A DNA stretch of 64,000 bases from Streptomyces sp. NBC_01497 (GTDB lineage Bacteria; Actinomycetota; Actinomycetes; Streptomycetales; Streptomycetaceae): NCBI RefSeq assembly GCF_036250695.1, contig NZ_CP109427.1:6386001-6450000 (forward strand), in the 5' to 3' direction. Positions 25,210 through 35,811 of the stretch are shown piece by piece. Under the pieces are notes generated by a model, which was not told where the DNA came from, ran no database searches, and saw only the letters and a program-made list of their open reading frames with translations. The stretch's first letter is position 1, and each line of letters opens with the position of its first letter. The position numbers were made by a program, and so were the translations under genes.

Positions 25210-26874
25210 TCACACGTCCCTGCCGACGCCCGTCACCGCGAGGTCGAGCGCCTGCAGGAAGCGGTTCGTCGTCGCCCGGTCGCGTACCGCGAGGCGCAGC
25301 CACTCGCCGTCCAGGCCGGGGAAGGTGTCGCCCCGGCGCACCGCGAAACCGTACGTCCGCAGCCGGGCCCGAACGGCGTCCGCGCGGGCCGTGCGGACCA
25401 GGACGAACGGGCCCTGGGCCGCATGCACGGCCTCGACCTCGTCGAACTCGGCGAGCCCCGCCAGCAGGTGGGCCCGCTCCGCGCACATGGCCCGGGCCGC
25501 CGCGTCCGCCTCCGCCAGCGCGGCGGGCGTCATGCAGGCCTCCGCCGCCGCCAGCGCGGGCGTCGAGACGGGCCACAGGGGCTGAGCGCGTTCCAGCTCC
25601 TCGATCAGCGGCGGCTCACCCAGGACGTAACCGATCCGCAGCCCCGCGAGGCCCCAGGTCTTCGTCAGGCTCCGCAGCACCACGAGCCCCGGTACGTCCG
25701 TGTCGCCCGCCAGCGCCTCCAGCTCGCCCGGGACCGCGTCCATGAACGCCTCGTCGACCACGAGCACCCGGCCCGGCCGCGCGAGCGAGACCAGGGTGTC
25801 CGCCGGGTGCAGGACCGAGGTGGGGTTCGTCGGGTTGCCGACGACCACCAGGTCCGCGTCGTCCGGGATCGCTTCCGGGTCCAGCCGGAAGCCGTCCTCC
25901 CGGCGCAGCAGCACCCGCCGCACCTCGTGCCCGGCGTCGCGCAGGGCCGCCTCCGGCTCGGTGAACTGCGGATGGACCACCACCGGCCTGCGCACCCGCA
26001 GCGCACGTGCCAGCAGGACGAACGCCTCGGCGGCGCCCGCCGTCAGCAGCACCCGCTCCACGGGCAGACCGTGCCGTGCCGCCACCTCCGCGCGGGCCCT
26101 GCGCCCGTCGGGGTAGGCCGCGAGGCCGGTCAGCGAGGCGGCGATGTGGTCCCGCAGCCAGGCGGGGGGCGTCCCGCCCCGCACATTGACGGCCAGGTCG
26201 ATGAGGTCGCCCGGGGTGTCCCGTACCTCGGCGTCGCCGTGGTGGCGCAGATCGTGGGTGCCTGCGGCACCGTGGGGGTCAGCGCTCTGCTCGGCCGTGC
26301 GTCTCACGGCGCTCCCTCCGTACGCGCCCTGTGGGGAGGGCACGTCAGCATCCGGTTCAGCGTGTCCGAGCTGTCTACCCTCCGTACAGACGTTCTGTCC
26401 ACGGGGCGCACACGAACCGTCACCGGGGAGGTCGCGCCCGGTTCCGCCGTCCGGGACGGCGCCGTCCGGCCCCTTGCGCGCGATCGCGCACGTCGCCGTG
26501 GCCGTGGCGCCCTTCCGCTTCGCGACGAGCAGCCGGCCGCCGCCGACGAGGGCCGCCGCCTCCGCGACCGAGCCCGTACCGACGGCGGCCCGTACGCCCT
26601 GGGCCGGACGCGGTACGGGCACCGCGTCGAGCACCCGGGCCGGGTAGCCGCGCAGGGGTACGCCGAGCCGCGCCGCGGCGGCCACCAGCCCCGGCTCGGC
26701 GACCCGGGTGTCGAGGGTGGCCAGCTCCGCAACGGCGGCCGGCCGCAGCCCCGCCGCCAGCAGCGCGTCCGCCACCAGGGCGATCACGTCGTCCGCCGGG
26801 ACGCCCGGCCGCGCGCCGATCCCGACAGTCAGGTCAGGTGCCCCGAAAGGCGCATCAAACGTGAGGTTGGTCAC
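25210..26874 (-). CDS. cobC: CobE/CbiG C-terminal domain fused to CobC-type threonine-phosphate decarboxylase
   Basis: A 554-residue two-domain protein of cobalamin synthesis. Residues about 1-125 match the CobE/CbiG_C domain ('VGIGARPGVPADDVIALV', 'VGTGSVAEAAALV'). After a low-complexity linker, residues about 230-550 form a class I/II PLP aminotransferase like Salmonella CobD and mycobacterial Rv2231c. Its Schiff-base Lys405 is in 'SLTKTWGLAG', and 'VVVGNPTNPTSV' and 'VLVVDEAFMD' are also present. The PLP part should make (R)-1-aminopropan-2-ol O-phosphate for the nucleotide loop. The start is GTG 26874, only 62 bp from the divergent ZIP gene. The fusion is known in actinobacteria. Histidinol-phosphate aminotransferase is the main alternative reading and is less likely here. 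Confidence 0.87.
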   Translation of the reverse strand: MTNLTFDAPFGAPDLTVGIGARPGVPADDVIALVADALLAAGLRPAAVAELATLDTRVAEPGLVAAAARLGVPLRGYPARVLDAVPVPRPAQGVRAAVGTGSVAEAAALVGGGRLLVAKRKGATATATCAIARKGPDGAVPDGGTGRDLPGDGSCAPRGQNVCTEGRQLGHAEPDADVPSPQGAYGGSAVRRTAEQSADPHGAAGTHDLRHHGDAEVRDTPGDLIDLAVNVRGGTPPAWLRDHIAASLTGLAAYPDGRRARAEVAARHGLPVERVLLTAGAAEAFVLLARALRVRRPVVVHPQFTEPEAALRDAGHEVRRVLLRREDGFRLDPEAIPDDADLVVVGNPTNPTSVLHPADTLVSLARPGRVLVVDEAFMDAVPGELEALAGDTDVPGLVVLRSLTKTWGLAGLRIGYVLGEPPLIEELERAQPLWPVSTPALAAAEACMTPAALAEADAAARAMCAERAHLLAGLAEFDEVEAVHAAQGPFVLVRTARADAVRARLRTYGFAVRRGDTFPGLDGEWLRLAVRDRATTNRFLQALDLAVTGVGRDV

Positions 26875-26936
26875 GACAGGCCCCGATCCGGGCCTCCGAG
26901 GGCCCGCGGATGTGCGCTCGACGGCAGTGATCGGCT

Positions 26937-27782
26937 ATGCAGGGGCTCATGGCGGTGTTCGTCGCGCTCGGCGCGTTCCTGATGACGCTGTTCGGCGGCT
27001 GGACGGCGCAACGCGTCACCGACCGCCGGCATCTCGTGCTCGGCCTCGCCGGTGGGCTCATGCTCGGCGTCGTCGGCCTCGATCTGCTGCCCGAGGCGGT
27101 CTCCGCCGCGGGCAACGAGGTGCTGGGCGTCCCCCAGGCGCTCCTGCTGTTCGTCGGCGGCTTCCTCGTCGCCCATCTGGTCGAACGGCTCCTCGCGACC
27201 CGCAGGACCTCCCACGGCGGTGACGAGACGGAGGCCGCCTCCGGCGCGGCTCATGCGGCGGGGACCGCCGGGACGCCCGGCACCGGGAGCCACCCCCACG
27301 TGGAGGGCCACGCCCCGGTCCGCGGTCCCTCCGGCGCGCCGCGCGTCCCGCAGTTCGGCCTCACGGCGGCGGCCGCCATGGTCGGGCACAGCCTGATGGA
27401 CGGCGTCGCCCTCGGCGCGGCCTTCCAGGCAGGCGGCGCGATAGGCACCGCGGTCGCGCTCGCCGTGATCGCCCACGACTTCGCCGACGGGTTCAACACG
27501 TACACGATCACCAGCCTGTACGGGAACGCCCGCCGCAAGGCCCTCGCCATGCTGTTCGCGGACGCCGTCGCACCGGTCGTCGGTGCCGCGTCCACGCTGT
27601 TCTTCCGGCTCCCCGAGCAGGTGCTCGGCAGCTACCTGGGATTCTTCGGCGGCGCGCTGCTCTACCTCGCGGCCGCCGAGATCCTCCCCGAGGCCCACCA
27701 CGAGCACCCGGCCCGCTCGACGCTGCTGTGCACGGTGGCGGGCGTCGCGTTCATCTGGCTGGTGGTGGGCGTCGGGGGCTGA
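26937..27782 (+). CDS. ZIP-family divalent metal transporter
   Basis: A 281-residue inner-membrane protein with about eight hydrophobic segments and a His-containing central loop (about 90-130). The ZIP metal-binding motifs are in helix IV 'VGHSLMDGVALGAA' and helix V 'VIAHDFADGFN'. It should import zinc or a related divalent cation. ATG 26937 is taken as start; ATG 26949, with AGGGG just before it, is a close alternative. It stands divergent from cobC inside the cobalamin region, so cobalt uptake is possible, but this is only context. The stop codon lies inside the first copy of a 30-bp tandem repeat. Confidence 0.85.
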   Translation: MQGLMAVFVALGAFLMTLFGGWTAQRVTDRRHLVLGLAGGLMLGVVGLDLLPEAVSAAGNEVLGVPQALLLFVGGFLVAHLVERLLATRRTSHGGDETEAASGAAHAAGTAGTPGTGSHPHVEGHAPVRGPSGAPRVPQFGLTAAAAMVGHSLMDGVALGAAFQAGGAIGTAVALAVIAHDFADGFNTYTITSLYGNARRKALAMLFADAVAPVVGAASTLFFRLPEQVLGSYLGFFGGALLYLAAAEILPEAHHEHPARSTLLCTVAGVAFIWLVVGVGG

Positions 27783-27918
27783 GCACCCGCGCTCCACGGC
27801 GTCGGGGGCTGAGCACCCGCGCTCCACGGCGTCGGGGGCTGAGCACCCGCGCTCCACGGCGTCGGGGGCCGGGCACCCGCGCTCCACGGCGTCGGGGGCC
27901 GGGCACCCGCGCTCCACG
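27769..27918. repeat. Five tandem copies of a 30-bp unit spanning the ZIP stop codon
   Basis: The unit begins GCGTCGGGGGCTGAGC and is repeated head to tail at 27769, 27799, 27829, 27859 and 27889. Copies 1-3 have CTGAG where copies 4-5 have CCGGG; the rest is identical. Copy 1 encodes the last residues and the TGA of the ZIP transporter, so copies 2-3 repeat the same stop in frame. Near-perfect identity points to recent slippage or minisatellite growth. Confidence 0.92.
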
Positions 27919-28057
27919 GTCCCGGTCCCGGCCGGCCGGCCCGCGAGCGGGCGGCAGGTCCCCGCGCCCGGGCCCCTCAGCGGGCGAGGGACCCGCCCTG
28001 TCCTGCCGTCCACCACCGCGCTGCCTCCCGCCGTGCCCCGGAGCCCGTGGGCCGCCC

Positions 28058-29449
28058 TCACGGGCTGCTCGCCGACGCCGCGGCGCGGGATACGAAGCGG
28101 GCCGCGAACTCCGGTGTGGCCGCCCAGTGCGTGTGCAGGTAGCTGGCGTGCACCCCGCGCCGTACGAACCCCTCCATGTGCCGCTCGGGGCGCACAAAGC
28201 CCCAGGCCGGGTAGGTGCCCGCGCGCGGCTGCAGGACCGTGCGGTGGAACTCGTGGCCGCGCGTGCGCGCCCCGGCCTCCGCGATCGAGCTGTCGCCGAT
28301 GGCGACGGCCTCCCGGTAGCCGAGGGTCAGCCGGTCCGTCATCCGCGCGTCGGCGTCCAGCACCCCGCACATCTGCCGCCCGTCGAGCGACCGCGCCAGA
28401 TACAGCAGCCCGGCGCACTCCGCGGCGACCGGCGCACCCGAATGCGCCAGTGTGGCCACCGCGCGCCGCAGTTCGTCGTTGGCCGACAGTTCGGGCGCGA
28501 ACACCTCGGGGAAGCCTCCGCCCACCACCAGGCCGGCGGTGCCGGGCGGCAGCCCGTCGTCGTGCAGCGGGTCGAAGGACACGACGTCCGCGCCCGCCGC
28601 CGTCAGCAGTTCGGTCTGCTCGGCGTACGAGAACGTGAACGCCGAGCCGCCCGCGACCGCGACCACCGGCCGCCGGTCCGTGACGGCCTCGCCGCCGACG
28701 GCCGCCACCGGATCCCAGGCCCGCGCGTCGAGCGGCGGCGCCGAGCGCGCGAGGGCCAGCAAGCCGTCCAGGTCGCACCCGGCGCGTACGTGCTCCGCGA
28801 GCGCACGCGTCGCCGCGACCGCGTCCGCGTGCCGTTCCGCGACCGGTACGAGCCCGAGGTGGCGCGAGGGCGTGTTCACGCCGTCCGAGCGGCGCAGCAC
28901 CCCCAGCACGGGCACCCCGCAGTCCTCCAGGGCGTCGCGCAGCAGCTGTTCGTGCCGGTCGCTGCCGACCTTGTTCAGGATGACCCCGCCGACCCGTACG
29001 TCCGGGTCGAACGAGAGGAATCCGTGCACCAGCGCCGCCACGGACCGCGACTGCGAGGACGCGTCCACCACGAGCACGACCGGCGCGCGCAGCAGCTTGG
29101 CCACGTGTGCGGTCGACGCGAGCTCGCCGAGGCCCGCCGCACCGTCGTACAGCCCCATCACGCCCTCGACGACCGCGAGGTCGCAGCCGGCGGAGCCGTG
29201 CGCGAACAGCGGACCGATCAGCTCGGGCCCGCACATGTACGCGTCGAGGTTGCGGCCGGGCCGCCGGACCGGGCCGCCGCCGGAGACGGCGAGCGCGTGG
29301 TAGCCGGCGTCGATGTAGTCCGGGCCGACCTTGTGCGGCGAGACGATCAGGCCGCGCTCGGAGAACGCGGCCATCAGCCCGGTGGCGACGGTGGTCTTGC
29401 CGCTGCCCGAGGAGGGCGCGGCGATGACCAGCCGGGCGACGGCGGTCAT
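28058..29449 (-). CDS. cobB: Cobyrinate a,c-diamide synthase
   Basis: A 463-residue glutamine-dependent amidotransferase that amidates carboxylates a and c of the corrin ring (CobB/CbiA). An N-terminal P-loop domain ('IAAPSSGSGKTTVATGL') is followed by a C-terminal class I glutaminase-like domain, with the nucleophile Cys in 'PVAAECAGLLYL' and the 'HEFHR' region near the end. Start is ATG 29449. It follows cobO by 145 bp on the minus strand and sits last in the visible cob run, downstream of cobO, the chelatase subunit, cobQ and cbiB. Confidence 0.95.
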   Translation of the reverse strand: MTAVARLVIAAPSSGSGKTTVATGLMAAFSERGLIVSPHKVGPDYIDAGYHALAVSGGGPVRRPGRNLDAYMCGPELIGPLFAHGSAGCDLAVVEGVMGLYDGAAGLGELASTAHVAKLLRAPVVLVVDASSQSRSVAALVHGFLSFDPDVRVGGVILNKVGSDRHEQLLRDALEDCGVPVLGVLRRSDGVNTPSRHLGLVPVAERHADAVAATRALAEHVRAGCDLDGLLALARSAPPLDARAWDPVAAVGGEAVTDRRPVVAVAGGSAFTFSYAEQTELLTAAGADVVSFDPLHDDGLPPGTAGLVVGGGFPEVFAPELSANDELRRAVATLAHSGAPVAAECAGLLYLARSLDGRQMCGVLDADARMTDRLTLGYREAVAIGDSSIAEAGARTRGHEFHRTVLQPRAGTYPAWGFVRPERHMEGFVRRGVHASYLHTHWAATPEFAARFVSRAAASASSP

Positions 29450-29594
29450 CGCGCGGCCCCCGCCGCCGGACGTCCAGTGCGGTGGTCGCGGTGCCGGCCC
29501 CCGACGCGGAGTGCCGCGCCGGCCCCCGCACCGGGACGCTCAGCGGTGCGCGGCCCGCTCCCCGGCCCGGCGGTTCTCCGAGTACCGCGCGAGG

Positions 29595-30194
29595 TCACCA
29601 TTCGATGCCTCGCTGGCCCTTCTGGCCCGCGTCCATCGGGTGCTTCACCTTCGTCATCTCCGTCACGAGGTCCGCGAAGTCCATCAGCTCCTGCGGCGCG
29701 TTGCGGCCCGTGATCACCACGTGCTGGGTGCCGGGACGGTCCCGCAGGACCTCGATCACCTCGGCGGTGTCCACCCAGCCCCAGTGCAGCGGGTACGCGA
29801 ACTCGTCCAGCACGTACAGCCGGTGCGTCTCGGCCGCGAGGTCGCGCTTGACCTGCTCCCAGCCCTCGCGGGCCGCCTCCTCGTTGGAGAGCTGGCTGTC
29901 CCGCTGGACCCACGACCAGCCCGCGCCCATCTTGTGCCAGGCGACACTCCCGCCCTCGCCGCTCGCGCCGAGCGTCGTGAGTGCCTTCTCCTCGCCGACC
30001 TTCCACTTCGCGGACTTCACGAACTGGAACACCCCGATCGGCCACCCCTGGGTCCAGGCGCGCAGCGCGAGCCCGAAGGCCGCGGTCGACTTGCCCTTCC
30101 CCGGGCCCGTGTGGACGAGGACCAGCGCCCGGTTGCGGCGCTGGCGTGTGGTGAGGCCGTCGTCAGGGACGGCCTCCGGCTTTCCCTGGGGCAT
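29595..30194 (-). CDS. cobO: Cob(I)yrinic acid a,c-diamide adenosyltransferase
   Basis: A 199-residue ATP:corrinoid adenosyltransferase of the CobO/CobA (BtuR) type, adding the upper adenosyl ligand. The modified P-loop GPGKGKST lies near residue 30, and 'LVITGRNAPQEL'-like and 'MTKVKHPMDAGQKGQRGIEW' segments are family signatures. Its ATG shares its A with the TGA of the preceding chelatase gene (TGATG), showing tight translational coupling. Confidence 0.95.
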   Translation of the reverse strand: MPQGKPEAVPDDGLTTRQRRNRALVLVHTGPGKGKSTAAFGLALRAWTQGWPIGVFQFVKSAKWKVGEEKALTTLGASGEGGSVAWHKMGAGWSWVQRDSQLSNEEAAREGWEQVKRDLAAETHRLYVLDEFAYPLHWGWVDTAEVIEVLRDRPGTQHVVITGRNAPQELMDFADLVTEMTKVKHPMDAGQKGQRGIEW

Positions 30195-32326
30195 CAGGCG
30201 ACCCTTCGCAGCTCGTTGGTGGTGGTGTGCCGCGCGGTACGCGCGTGCTGTTCGTCCCGTACGTCCTTGACGAGGCCCGCGATCGAGTCCGCGCGCAGTT
30301 CGTCCAGCGTCACCGCGGTGCCACCGAGCGAGGTCGCGAGCGAGCGGGCGAGACCGAGCCGTACGGGTCCCGACTCGCAGTCCACGACGACCGACGCGAT
30401 GCCCTCCGCCGCGTGCAGGGAGGCGGCCCGGGCGGCCTGCGCCACGGCGGCCCCGCCGCCGGCCGCCGTCGCGCGCCCGTCGGTGACGACGACGAGCAGC
30501 GCGCGGCGCGCGGGGTCCCGCAGCCGCTCCACGCGCAGCACGTCGTGCGCCTTCAGCAGCCCCGCCGCCAGCGGCGTGCGGCCGCCCGTCGGCAGTGACT
30601 CCAGGCGGGCCGCCGCCGCGTCGACGGACGAGGTGGGCGGCAGCGCGAGCGCCGCGTCCCGGCCGCGGAAGGTGATCAGGCCGACCTTGTCCCGGCGCTG
30701 GTAGGCGTCGAGGAGCAGCGACAGCACGGCGCCCTTGACCGCGCCCATGCGCTGCCGGGCCGCCATCGAGCCGGACGCGTCCACGACGAACAGCACCAAG
30801 TTGCCCTCACGGCCCTCGCGGGTCGCCTGCCGCAGGTCGTCGCGGCGTACGAGCAGTCCCCGCCCGACGCGGCCGCGGGCCCGCTGGTGGGGCGCGGCGG
30901 CCTGCACGGTCGCGGCGAGGTGCAGCTTGGTCAGCGCGCCCCGGGGCCGCCGGGACCCGGTGGTCCTGCCGTGTTCGGTGCGCGCCCTGGAACGGCGTCC
31001 GGCCGCGCCCTCGCCGAGGCCGGGCACGGTGAGGACGCGGGCCCGGAAGGGTTCGCCGGCGCCGGTGGCGGGGCGTTCGGCCGGGGCGGAGCCCTGCCGG
31101 GGGACACCGTTGCCCGCCGGTTCCGGGGAGTCGGGGGAGCCGTCCGACGCGGGATCCTGTCCGGCCTCCGGCTCCTCGGGCGCCGGGGCGCCGCCGGAGC
31201 CCGGGCCGTCCGGTCCCGGGCCGCCGCCGGGTCCGTCCGGGCCGTCGTCCCCGCCGTCGCCGTCCGGGTCGTTCCCCTCGGGACCCGGTCCTTCCGGTTC
31301 GGGCCCGGGGGTGTCGTCGTCGAACTCGTCGAGCGTGCTGTCGAGCTTGTCCTCGTCCAGGCCCGGCGCGTCGAACGGGTTGCGGCGCCGCCGGTGCGGC
31401 AGCGCGAGCAGAGCCGCCTGCCGCACGTCGTCGGGGGTGACCTCCTCGCGTCCGGCCCACGCGGCGAGCGCGGTCGCGGTACGGGCCATGACGATGTCCG
31501 CCCGCATCCCGTCGACCTCGAACGCCGCGCAGGTCGCGGCTATCCGGCGCAGTGCCCCGTCGCCCAGCACGACACGCGGCAGCAGCGCCCGGGCCGCGAC
31601 GATCCGCTCCCGCAGCGCCCCCTCCTCGTCCGCCCACCGGGCCGCGAAGGCCTCCGTGTCGTCGTCGTAGGCGAGCCGGCGGCGTACGACCTCGACCCGC
31701 AGGTCGGGCTCCCGGGACGCGGCGACCTCGACGGTGAGCCCGAACCGGTCCAGCAGCTGCGGGCGCAGCTCGCCCTCCTCCGGGTTCATGGTGCCCACGA
31801 GGAGGAAGCGGGCCGCGTGCCGCACCGAGACGCCCTCCCGCTCGACGTAGGAGGCGCCCATGGCGGCGGCGTCCAGCAGCAGGTCGACGAGGTGGTCGTG
31901 GAGCAGGTTGACCTCGTCGACGTAGAGCACCCCCCGGTGCGCGTCGGCGAGCAGGCCCGGCTCGAAGGCCTTGACCCCCTCCGCGAGCGCCCGCTCGATG
32001 TCGAGCGCGCCGACGAGCCGGTCCTCGGAGGCGCCGACGGGCAGCTCCACCATGCGCGAAGGCCGGTGCACGGCGGGCTCGTTGCCGTGCGGGCCGTCGG
32101 GGCACTGCGGGTCGGGAGCGGCCGGGTCACAGGAGAACCGGCACCCGGCGACGACGCTCAGCTCCGGCAGCAGCGCGGAAAGCGCCCGCACGGCCGTGGA
32201 CTTGGCGGTTCCCTTCTCCCCCCGCACCAGCACACCGCCGACGGCGGGACTGACGGCGTTGAGCAGCAGGGCGAGCCGGAGGTCGTCCATGCCGACGACG
32301 GCGGTGAAGGGATAGGGGGTGGTCAT
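30194..32326 (-). CDS. Putative cobaltochelatase, fused ChlI/ChlD-type AAA+ and vWA subunit
   Basis: A 710-residue protein. An N-terminal AAA+ module (about 1-320) has Walker A GEKGTAKST and Walker B 'GVLYVDEVNLL'. A long acidic Pro/Gly-rich linker (about 330-450) follows, and a C-terminal von Willebrand A domain carries the MIDAS motif DASGSMA. This is the I+D fusion that powers cobalt or magnesium insertion together with a large CobN/BchH-type subunit. ATG 32326 has AAAGGAG at ideal spacing. It lies between cobQ and cobO in the cob run, supporting cobalt as the metal. The large cobN subunit usually seen beside it is not in this window. Confidence 0.9.
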   Translation of the reverse strand: MTTPYPFTAVVGMDDLRLALLLNAVSPAVGGVLVRGEKGTAKSTAVRALSALLPELSVVAGCRFSCDPAAPDPQCPDGPHGNEPAVHRPSRMVELPVGASEDRLVGALDIERALAEGVKAFEPGLLADAHRGVLYVDEVNLLHDHLVDLLLDAAAMGASYVEREGVSVRHAARFLLVGTMNPEEGELRPQLLDRFGLTVEVAASREPDLRVEVVRRRLAYDDDTEAFAARWADEEGALRERIVAARALLPRVVLGDGALRRIAATCAAFEVDGMRADIVMARTATALAAWAGREEVTPDDVRQAALLALPHRRRRNPFDAPGLDEDKLDSTLDEFDDDTPGPEPEGPGPEGNDPDGDGGDDGPDGPGGGPGPDGPGSGGAPAPEEPEAGQDPASDGSPDSPEPAGNGVPRQGSAPAERPATGAGEPFRARVLTVPGLGEGAAGRRSRARTEHGRTTGSRRPRGALTKLHLAATVQAAAPHQRARGRVGRGLLVRRDDLRQATREGREGNLVLFVVDASGSMAARQRMGAVKGAVLSLLLDAYQRRDKVGLITFRGRDAALALPPTSSVDAAAARLESLPTGGRTPLAAGLLKAHDVLRVERLRDPARRALLVVVTDGRATAAGGGAAVAQAARAASLHAAEGIASVVVDCESGPVRLGLARSLATSLGGTAVTLDELRADSIAGLVKDVRDEQHARTARHTTTNELRRVA

Positions 32327-32401
32327 GAATCTCCTTTGCTACGTGAGCCGTTCGGGGCGTGGAAGCGGGCGCCGCGTGGCCGGGGGCGGCGGCGGGGGTG
32401 C

Positions 32402-34017
<1,616 letters not shown>

Positions 34018-34021
<4 letters not shown>

Positions 34022-35058
34022 CGCCGTACCTCCCCGCTCCGCCACGCCGTCGCCCACCCCGATCGCCGCACGGGTTCCCGCGCGCTTCCCGCCAGCGATC
34101 CCCGTATGGCTCCCCATGCCAGCCGCCCCGTCACACACGCCGCGAGTGCGAGCCAGGTCACGCGCCGCGACAGGCGTACCGCCCGCTCGACGTCCGGGAC
34201 CTCCACTTCGCGCAGCCCCTCGCCCAGCACCGGCCGCTGCTCCACCCGCCCGCCGTAGGCCAGTGTCCCGCCGAGCCGTACGCCCAGCGCGCCCGCGAAC
34301 GACGCCTCGACCGGGCCCGCGTTGGGACTCGGGTGGCGGCTCGCGTCGCGTCGTACGACCCGCAGCGCACGGCGCGGCGCGCCGCCCGCGAGGACCGCGA
34401 GCGCGGCCGTCAGCCGGGCGCCCGGCCATCCGACGGCGTCGTCGAGGCGCGCCGACGCCCAGCCGAACCGCAGGTAGTGGGACGAGCGGTGGCCGACCAT
34501 CGCGTCCAGCGTGTTCACGGCGCGGAAGCCCACGAGACCCGGGACACCCGCGAGCGCGCCCCACACGAGCGCGCCGACGACCGCGTCGGAGGTGTTCTCG
34601 GCGACCGACTCGACGACGGCCCGCGCGAGTTGCCGCTCGTCCAGGGCCTGGGGGTCGCGCCCGCACAGGTGCGGCAGCCGGGTACGCGCCGCCTCGACGT
34701 CGCCGGCCGTGAGGGCGGAGCCGATGAGTGCGGCCTCGCGGGCGAGGGAGGTGCCGCCGACGACGGCCCAGGTGGCTGCCGCGCCCAGGGCGAGCGAGGC
34801 GGTGCGCCGGTCCCGCAGTGCCCGGGCCGCCAGCGAGGCCGCGCCTGCGGCCGACCCGACGCAGACGGCGGTGAACAGGGCCCCGCGTCCCCGGTCGTCG
34901 TGCCACAGCAGCCGCTCCGCGGCGCCGGCGCACCGCCCGAAGGCGGCGACAGGATGGCCGCGGCGCGGATCACCGAGCACGGCGTCGGCGATCAGGCCGA
35001 GCCCGGCGGCCGCGCCGAACGCGAAGGTGTCCTTGACGGCTCTGCCACGGGCAGGCAT
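34018..35058 (-). CDS. cbiB: Adenosylcobinamide-phosphate synthase (CbiB/CobD)
   Basis: A 346-residue membrane protein that joins aminopropanol phosphate to adenosylcobyric acid. Features are 'LIADAVLGDPRRGHPVAAFG' near the N terminus, 'AVVESVAENTSDAVVGAL', 'FRAVNTLDAMVGHR' and about four to five hydrophobic segments. It is the first gene of the cob run, with a cobalamin riboswitch 50 bp upstream of its ATG, and its stop overlaps the cobQ start. The product of the CobC fusion enzyme is its co-substrate. Confidence 0.94.
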
Positions 35059-35107
35059 GGGGCAGTGTCCTCACTCAGGGTCCGCGCCCCGGCTCGACGT
35101 GAAACAC

Positions 35108-35274
35108 GGCGGCGAGAGTTCCTGGCTCCCGGCGCGCCCCGGGGGCGCTCACCGGTGACAGTGGCGGGACCGCGCCGGATTCGCACCGGCTTCCTCTGTT
35201 GCTGCCGCGGTAATGGCCACGGAAGTCCACCACGCCCCACAACGCCCGTCAACCTCACCCTTGACCTGCGGTGG
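35108..35274 (-). ncRNA. Cobalamin riboswitch upstream of cbiB
   Basis: The minus strand carries the conserved cobalamin aptamer core: GGAAGCCGGTGCGAATCC begins at 35194, followed by the GCGGTCCCGCCACTG (B12 box) ending at 35159 and the distal GAGCCAGGAACTCTCGCC element ending near 35110. Outer limits are approximate. It lies between the promoter region and the cbiB start. High adenosylcobalamin should shut down the cbiB-cobQ-chelatase-cobO-cobB transcript. Confidence 0.92.
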
Positions 35275-35393
35275 TGCAGTGTGCGAAGAGCCACACCCGG
35301 GCCCGGGCGGACACGTCATAAGGGCTCCCGGCGGGCACGCACGCGCCGTGTCCGGGCGGCCCGCCCGCGCGGACCGGCGGCGCCGGGCACTTC

Positions 35394-35422
35394 GGTACCG
35401 GCGCCGCTCCGGCGCCCGTACC
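35394..35422. terminator. Secondary hairpin upstream of the cob riboswitch
   Basis: 12-nt arms (35394-35405 and 35411-35422) with one mismatch and a 5-nt loop. It lies between the phosphate-permease terminator and the cbiB leader, probably as a backup terminator. Confidence 0.4.
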
Positions 35423-35439
35423 CGGCGGGCCCGTGACGC

Positions 35440-35481
35440 GCCGAAGTCCCTCGCGTGCCCGGGCACGCGAGGGACTTCGGC
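35440..35481 (-). terminator. 42-bp perfect palindrome ending the phosphate-permease operon
   Basis: A perfect inverted repeat with no spacer (21 bp per arm, axis between 35460 and 35461), 18 bp downstream of the small membrane gene. As RNA it forms a very stable hairpin; as DNA it could also be a cruciform. Confidence 0.85.
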
Positions 35482-35498
35482 CGTCCTGCGAGAAGCGC

Positions 35499-35696
35499 TC
35501 AGCCGACGATCAGGAAGATCCCGTACGCGACGGCCGCCGCGCACAGGGCGAAGCAGGCGTACGCGGCGGATGTGACGACCACCGAGCCCTGCTTGGCGAG
35601 CCCCACGGTGCCCAGGGCGAACAGGCCCACCAGGGCCACGCTCACCAGCAGGCTGACGCCGAAGACACTGCCGACGGATGCCCAGTCGATGTTCAT
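35499..35696 (-). CDS. Small membrane protein downstream of pit
   Basis: 65 residues with two hydrophobic helices (about 10-32 and 40-63) joined by a short loop 'TVGLAKQGS'. ATG 35696 has AGGGA upstream; the upstream extension of the frame overlaps pit. It sits 115 bp after the phosphate permease on the same strand and ends just before the long terminator palindrome, so it is probably co-transcribed. It may be an accessory subunit of the permease. The function is unknown to me. Confidence 0.75.
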   Translation of the reverse strand: MNIDWASVGSVFGVSLLVSVALVGLFALGTVGLAKQGSVVVTSAAYACFALCAAAVAYGIFLIVG

Positions 35697-35811
35697 ACGG
35701 CCGTGTCCCTGTCCTTGTCCCTGACGGTGGCCCGGTGCACGCACCCGGCCCGATTCGGCTGTCCCTCGCGGGCGAAGGCGGTGATGCGGGCCGCACCCGC
35801 CGCCGGGCCGC

